DNA from: Thauera humireducens
Lineage (GTDB): Bacteria > Pseudomonadota > Gammaproteobacteria > Burkholderiales > Rhodocyclaceae
Assembly (NCBI RefSeq): GCF_001051995.2
Contig: NZ_CP014646.1
Location: forward strand, 3,162,001-3,226,000
Reading direction: 5' to 3'
Length of the DNA stretch: 64,000 bases
Shown: positions 61,564 to 64,000 of the stretch, one piece after another
Position numbering within the stretch: position 1 is the first letter of the stretch
Layout of the letters: the number at the start of each line of letters is the position of its first letter
Notes under the pieces: generated by a model
What the model was told of the DNA's origin: nothing
Seen by the model: the letters and a program-made list of their open reading frames with translations, nothing else
The model's database searches: none
Program-made: the position numbers and the translations under genes

Positions 61564-61603
61564 GCTTGGGAAGCTCAGGTAATAGCCATTATACGACACC
61601 CGC
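61564..61603 (-). tRNA. tRNA-Gly(CCC), 5' exon (split gene)
   Basis: 40-base 5' half: acceptor GCGGGTG, D-arm region TCGTATAATGGCTATTAC, anticodon-stem strand TGAGC, loop TTCCCAA (anticodon CCC) and the first two stem bases GC. The group II intron follows at once with GTGCG. The cut falls between tRNA positions about 40 and 41. A promoter lies upstream at 61644-61673. Confidence 0.88.
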
Positions 61604-61643
61604 TGGGTCGACCAGCCCTGAGGCCGGCACGAGCAAGGTCGCC

Positions 61644-61673
61644 ATTCTAATGGCCGGCTGCCCGTTGTGGCAA
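61644..61673 (-). promoter_or_regulatory. Promoter of the split tRNA-Gly gene
   Basis: TTGCCA (-35, 61668-61673) and TAGAAT (-10, 61644-61649), 18 bases apart on the minus strand, about 40 bases before the tRNA 5' end. It would drive the split tRNA, the intron RNA, the RT gene and the embedded tRNA in one transcript. Confidence 0.6.
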
Positions 61674-61715
61674 TGCCGGCCTGGGCCGATGTCGGCCAGG
61701 CTCAGCTGTCCAGGG

Positions 61716-63446
61716 TCAGGTGGCCAAGCGCTCGACTGCCTCGCGGACCCGGGCGGGCTCGTCCATCTTCAGGATACGTTGCACCTTGGGTGCCAGGTCG
61801 CTGAGGTCCGAGCGCAGGATCTGCTGCTTGATCTCGAGGATGTTGCCCGGGTGCATCGAGAAGTTGCGCAGGCCCATGCCGAGCAGCAACAGGGTGTAGC
61901 TGGGATCGCCGGCCATCTCGCCGCACACGGAGACGGGCACGCCATAGCGGGCGCCTGTCGCGATCGTGCCGCCGATCAGCTTCAGCACCGCGGGGTGCAG
62001 CGGGTCGTAGAGATGGACGACCGCCTCGTCCGACCGGTCGATGGCCAGCGTGTACTGGATCAGGTCGTTGGTACCGATCGACAGGAAGGACAGGCGGCGG
62101 ATGAACATGCCCAGCGACAGCGCCGCCGCGGGAATCTCGATCATGCCGCCGATCTGCACGGCTTCGTCGAACTTCTGCTTCTCCGCACGCAGTTCGGTCT
62201 TGGCCTTGTCGATCAGGGCCAGGCACTGGTCGATCTCCTGTGCATGGGCCAGCATCGGGATCATGATCTGCAGCTTGCCGTGTGCCGAGGCGCGAAGCAG
62301 GGCGCGCAACTGGGTCAGGAACATCTTCGGTTCGGCCAGCGAGTAGCGCACCGCACGCAGCCCCAGGGCGGGGTTGGGCTCGACGCGCGCCGGGGCGCCG
62401 GCCAGCGCCTTGTCGGCGCCGACGTCGAAGGTGCGGATCGTGACGGGTTTGGTCGGCAGCGCCTTGAGAACGGAGCGATAGGCTTCGTACTGCTCGTCCT
62501 CGTCGGGCAGCGTGTCGCGGCCGATGAAGAGGAACTCGGTACGGTACAGGCCGATGCCGTCGGCGTTGGCGGTCTTGACTGCGGGCAGATCCTTGGGGCC
62601 CTCGATGTTGGCGAGGAGATTGATCGTCTCGCCGTCGAGGGTGGAGGCGTGGGTGTCGCGCAGGCGGTTGAGCTTGGAGCGTTCGATCTCCAGTTCGCTG
62701 CGGCGCAGGCGGTACTCCTCGACGATCCGTTCGTCCGGGCCGACGATGATCACGCCGCGGGTGCCATCGACGATGACGAGCTCGTCGGCCTGGAGGAGGT
62801 CGCGTACGTGGTGCAGGCCGACGACTGCCGGGATCTTCAGGCTGCGGGCGACGATGGCCGTGTGGCTGGTGGGGCCGCCCACATCGGTGACGAAGCCGGC
62901 GATATTGTGGTCGCGAAAGCCGATGGTGTCTGCGGGCGACAGGTCGTGGGCGACGATGATGGTGCCCAGCCCGTCGCGGCGCTTGGGCGGCAGGTGGCCG
63001 GGGTGGCCGAGCAGTACCTTGACCAGGCGCTCGACCACCTGCACCACGTCGGCCTGGCGTTCGCGCAGGTAGGGGTCCTCGATCTGGCGGAACTGCTCGA
63101 CCAGGTGATTCATCTGCTGCACCAGCGCCCATTCGGCGTTGCAGCGTCGCGTCTCGATCAGGTTGCGCGCCGAGTCGATCAGCAGCGGGTCGGCCAGCAT
63201 CATCAGCTGCAGGTCGACGAAGGCGCCGACCTCGCTGTGCGTCTGACCCGAGGTGGCGGCCGCCTTCAGGCCGACCAGCTCGCCCTGCACGGTGGCGACG
63301 GCGTCGTCCAGACGAGCCAGTTCGTCTGGCAGGTGCCTGGGCTGGACGAGGTAGTGGTTAACCTCGAGTAGGGCATGCGAGATCAGGTGCACATGGCCGA
63401 TCGCGATGCCCTGGGAAACAGGCAGGCCGTGGAGGGCGAAGGTCAT
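61716..63446 (-). CDS. ptsI: PTS enzyme I (phosphoenolpyruvate-protein phosphotransferase)
   Basis: 576 residues. It starts LHGLPVSQGIAIG and has the phospho-accepting His H195 in GGPTSHTAIVAR. PEP-binding segments are GIGLYRTEFLFIGRD, LRAVRYSL, GTNDLIQYTLAIDR and the active Cys in VSVCGEMAGDP. It phosphorylates HPr from PEP. ptsH is 2 bases upstream. With only an EIIA-Man nearby and no EIIBC, it most likely feeds a regulatory PTS. Confidence 0.97.
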   Translation of the reverse strand: MTFALHGLPVSQGIAIGHVHLISHALLEVNHYLVQPRHLPDELARLDDAVATVQGELVGLKAAATSGQTHSEVGAFVDLQLMMLADPLLIDSARNLIETRRCNAEWALVQQMNHLVEQFRQIEDPYLRERQADVVQVVERLVKVLLGHPGHLPPKRRDGLGTIIVAHDLSPADTIGFRDHNIAGFVTDVGGPTSHTAIVARSLKIPAVVGLHHVRDLLQADELVIVDGTRGVIIVGPDERIVEEYRLRRSELEIERSKLNRLRDTHASTLDGETINLLANIEGPKDLPAVKTANADGIGLYRTEFLFIGRDTLPDEDEQYEAYRSVLKALPTKPVTIRTFDVGADKALAGAPARVEPNPALGLRAVRYSLAEPKMFLTQLRALLRASAHGKLQIMIPMLAHAQEIDQCLALIDKAKTELRAEKQKFDEAVQIGGMIEIPAAALSLGMFIRRLSFLSIGTNDLIQYTLAIDRSDEAVVHLYDPLHPAVLKLIGGTIATGARYGVPVSVCGEMAGDPSYTLLLLGMGLRNFSMHPGNILEIKQQILRSDLSDLAPKVQRILKMDEPARVREAVERLAT

Positions 63447-63448
63447 GT

Positions 63449-63718
63449 TTATTCTCCCTCGCCGAACCTGTCCGCGATCAGGTCCTGGATGGCCTGCAAC
63501 GCCTTGTCGGCGTCTTCGCCTGCGGTGTCGATGGTGATCGTGCTGCCGCGGGCGGCCGCCAGCATCATCACGCCCATGATGCTCTTGGCGTTGACCCGCC
63601 GGCCGTTGCGCTCGAGCCAGACCTCGCAGGGGAAGCTGCTGGCGAGTTGCGTCAGCTTGGCGGACGCGCGGGCGTGCAGCCCCAGTTTGTTGATGATCTC
63701 GGCGTCGGCCTTCGGCAT
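63449..63718 (-). CDS. ptsH: HPr phosphocarrier protein
   Basis: 89 residues. H15 in KLGLHARASAKL is the enzyme-I phosphorylation site, and S46 in NAKSIMGVMML is the regulatory Ser targeted by HPr kinase. Betaproteobacteria usually have HprK, so Ser-phosphorylation is plausible although hprK is not in view. Between ptsI (2 bases) and the EIIA-Man gene (42 bases). Confidence 0.97.
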   Translation of the reverse strand: MPKADAEIINKLGLHARASAKLTQLASSFPCEVWLERNGRRVNAKSIMGVMMLAAARGSTITIDTAGEDADKALQAIQDLIADRFGEGE

Positions 63719-63760
63719 GGTGTGCTCCCCCGCAGTGTTCTCGTGCGCGCTCTCAGGCGC

Positions 63761-64000
63761 CTAGGTTGATTCGATGTGCAGCACGCCGTCACAGCCACCG
63801 GACACGGCGCGCTTGAGCAGCGTGTTCATGTCGCGCTCGCGGTAGGTGAGCACCCGCAGCAGCATCGGCAGGTTGACGCCGGCGACCGCCTCGACGCGAC
63901 CGGGCTCGATCAGCTTGGCGGCGACGTTGCACGGCGTGGCGCCGTAGATGTCGGTCATTACCAGCACGCCATACCCGCTGTCGGCCCAGCCGAGCATCTG
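63761..64000 (-). CDS. PTS EIIA component, mannose family, 3' part
   Basis: Last 79 residues; the start and the N-terminal phospho-His lie beyond the window edge. Family features are VLVMTDIYGATPCNVAAKLI and VAGVNLPMLLRVLTYRE. In betaproteobacteria this EIIA-Man-HPr-EI set lacks cognate permeases and is thought to have regulatory roles (family knowledge). Confidence 0.9.
   Translation of the reverse strand, partial: QMLGWADSGYGVLVMTDIYGATPCNVAAKLIEPGRVEAVAGVNLPMLLRVLTYRERDMNTLLKRAVSGGCDGVLHIEST

Noticed and set aside
61679..61701. Hairpin downstream of ptsI as an intrinsic terminator
   Set aside because: GC-rich stem with a bulge but no T-tract, and it overlaps the region just upstream of the tRNA promoter; too weak to list.
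61491..63371. 626-codon plus-strand open frame across the tRNA exon and ptsI
   Set aside because: Antisense to ptsI and to the split tRNA; no recognisable domain.
1..64000. CRISPR arrays, prophage, transposase-type insertion sequences, rRNA operon
   Set aside because: None found by reading; the only mobile element supported is the group II intron.

Overview
The window is GC-rich chromosomal DNA of a respiratory betaproteobacterium. Gene content and order suggest the Rhodocyclales (Thauera/Azoarcus/Aromatoleum-like): rsmB-DUF4390-ntrYX-trkAH, metXW, yicC-gmk-rpoZ-spoT, EI/HPr/EIIA-Man without sugar permeases, and nap-ccm for periplasmic nitrate respiration. The family-level assignment is an inference from gene content; no rRNA gene is present.

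Layout. 1-8.6 kb (+): end of rsmB, a DUF4390 protein, an NtrY/NtrX-like two-component pair, TrkA/TrkH potassium uptake and hemE. 8.6-9.0 kb: the only gene-free stretch over 300 bases, with an AT-rich segment and several DnaA-box-like sequences. 9-14.3 kb (+): priA and a large sensor HD-GYP protein. 14.3-19.4 kb (-): ROK sugar kinase, beta-carbonic anhydrase, SMUG1-type uracil-DNA glycosylase, AzlCD amino-acid exporter and an AmpG-like permease. 19.5-26.3 kb: an unknown 105-residue protein, metXW behind a SAM-II riboswitch (-), then thiSG, trmB, sppA and a PEBP-family gene (+). 26.3-30.8 kb (-): hemW, rdgB, rph and a PP2C phosphatase/Ser-Thr kinase pair. 30.9-34.9 kb (+): yicC, gmk, rpoZ, spoT. 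34.9-39.1 kb: a diguanylate cyclase, a DUF3460 protein, a DnaQ exonuclease fused to a degenerate GIY-YIG domain, and a Crp/Fnr-family regulator.

39.4-55.7 kb (+) is one respiratory island: narXL, then napFDAGHBC, then ccmABCDEFGHI. NarXL senses nitrate/nitrite, Nap reduces nitrate in the periplasm using quinol electrons delivered through NapC and NapGH, and Ccm attaches the haem that NapB and NapC need. A near-consensus FNR-type box sits at about -41.5 of a predicted napF promoter, and a 7-2-7 NarL/NarP-like site lies between the Crp/Fnr gene and narX.

55.7-58.8 kb holds alanine catabolism genes (alr/dadX-like, dadA, divergent Lrp-family regulator). 58.9-61.6 kb is the most unusual locus. 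A tRNA-Gly(CCC) gene is split in its anticodon stem by a 2650-base group II intron encoding an RT/maturase/HNH protein, and that intron carries a second, intact tRNA-Gly(CCC) gene. The last 2.3 kb (-) encodes PTS enzyme I, HPr and the start-less end of an EIIA-Man protein.
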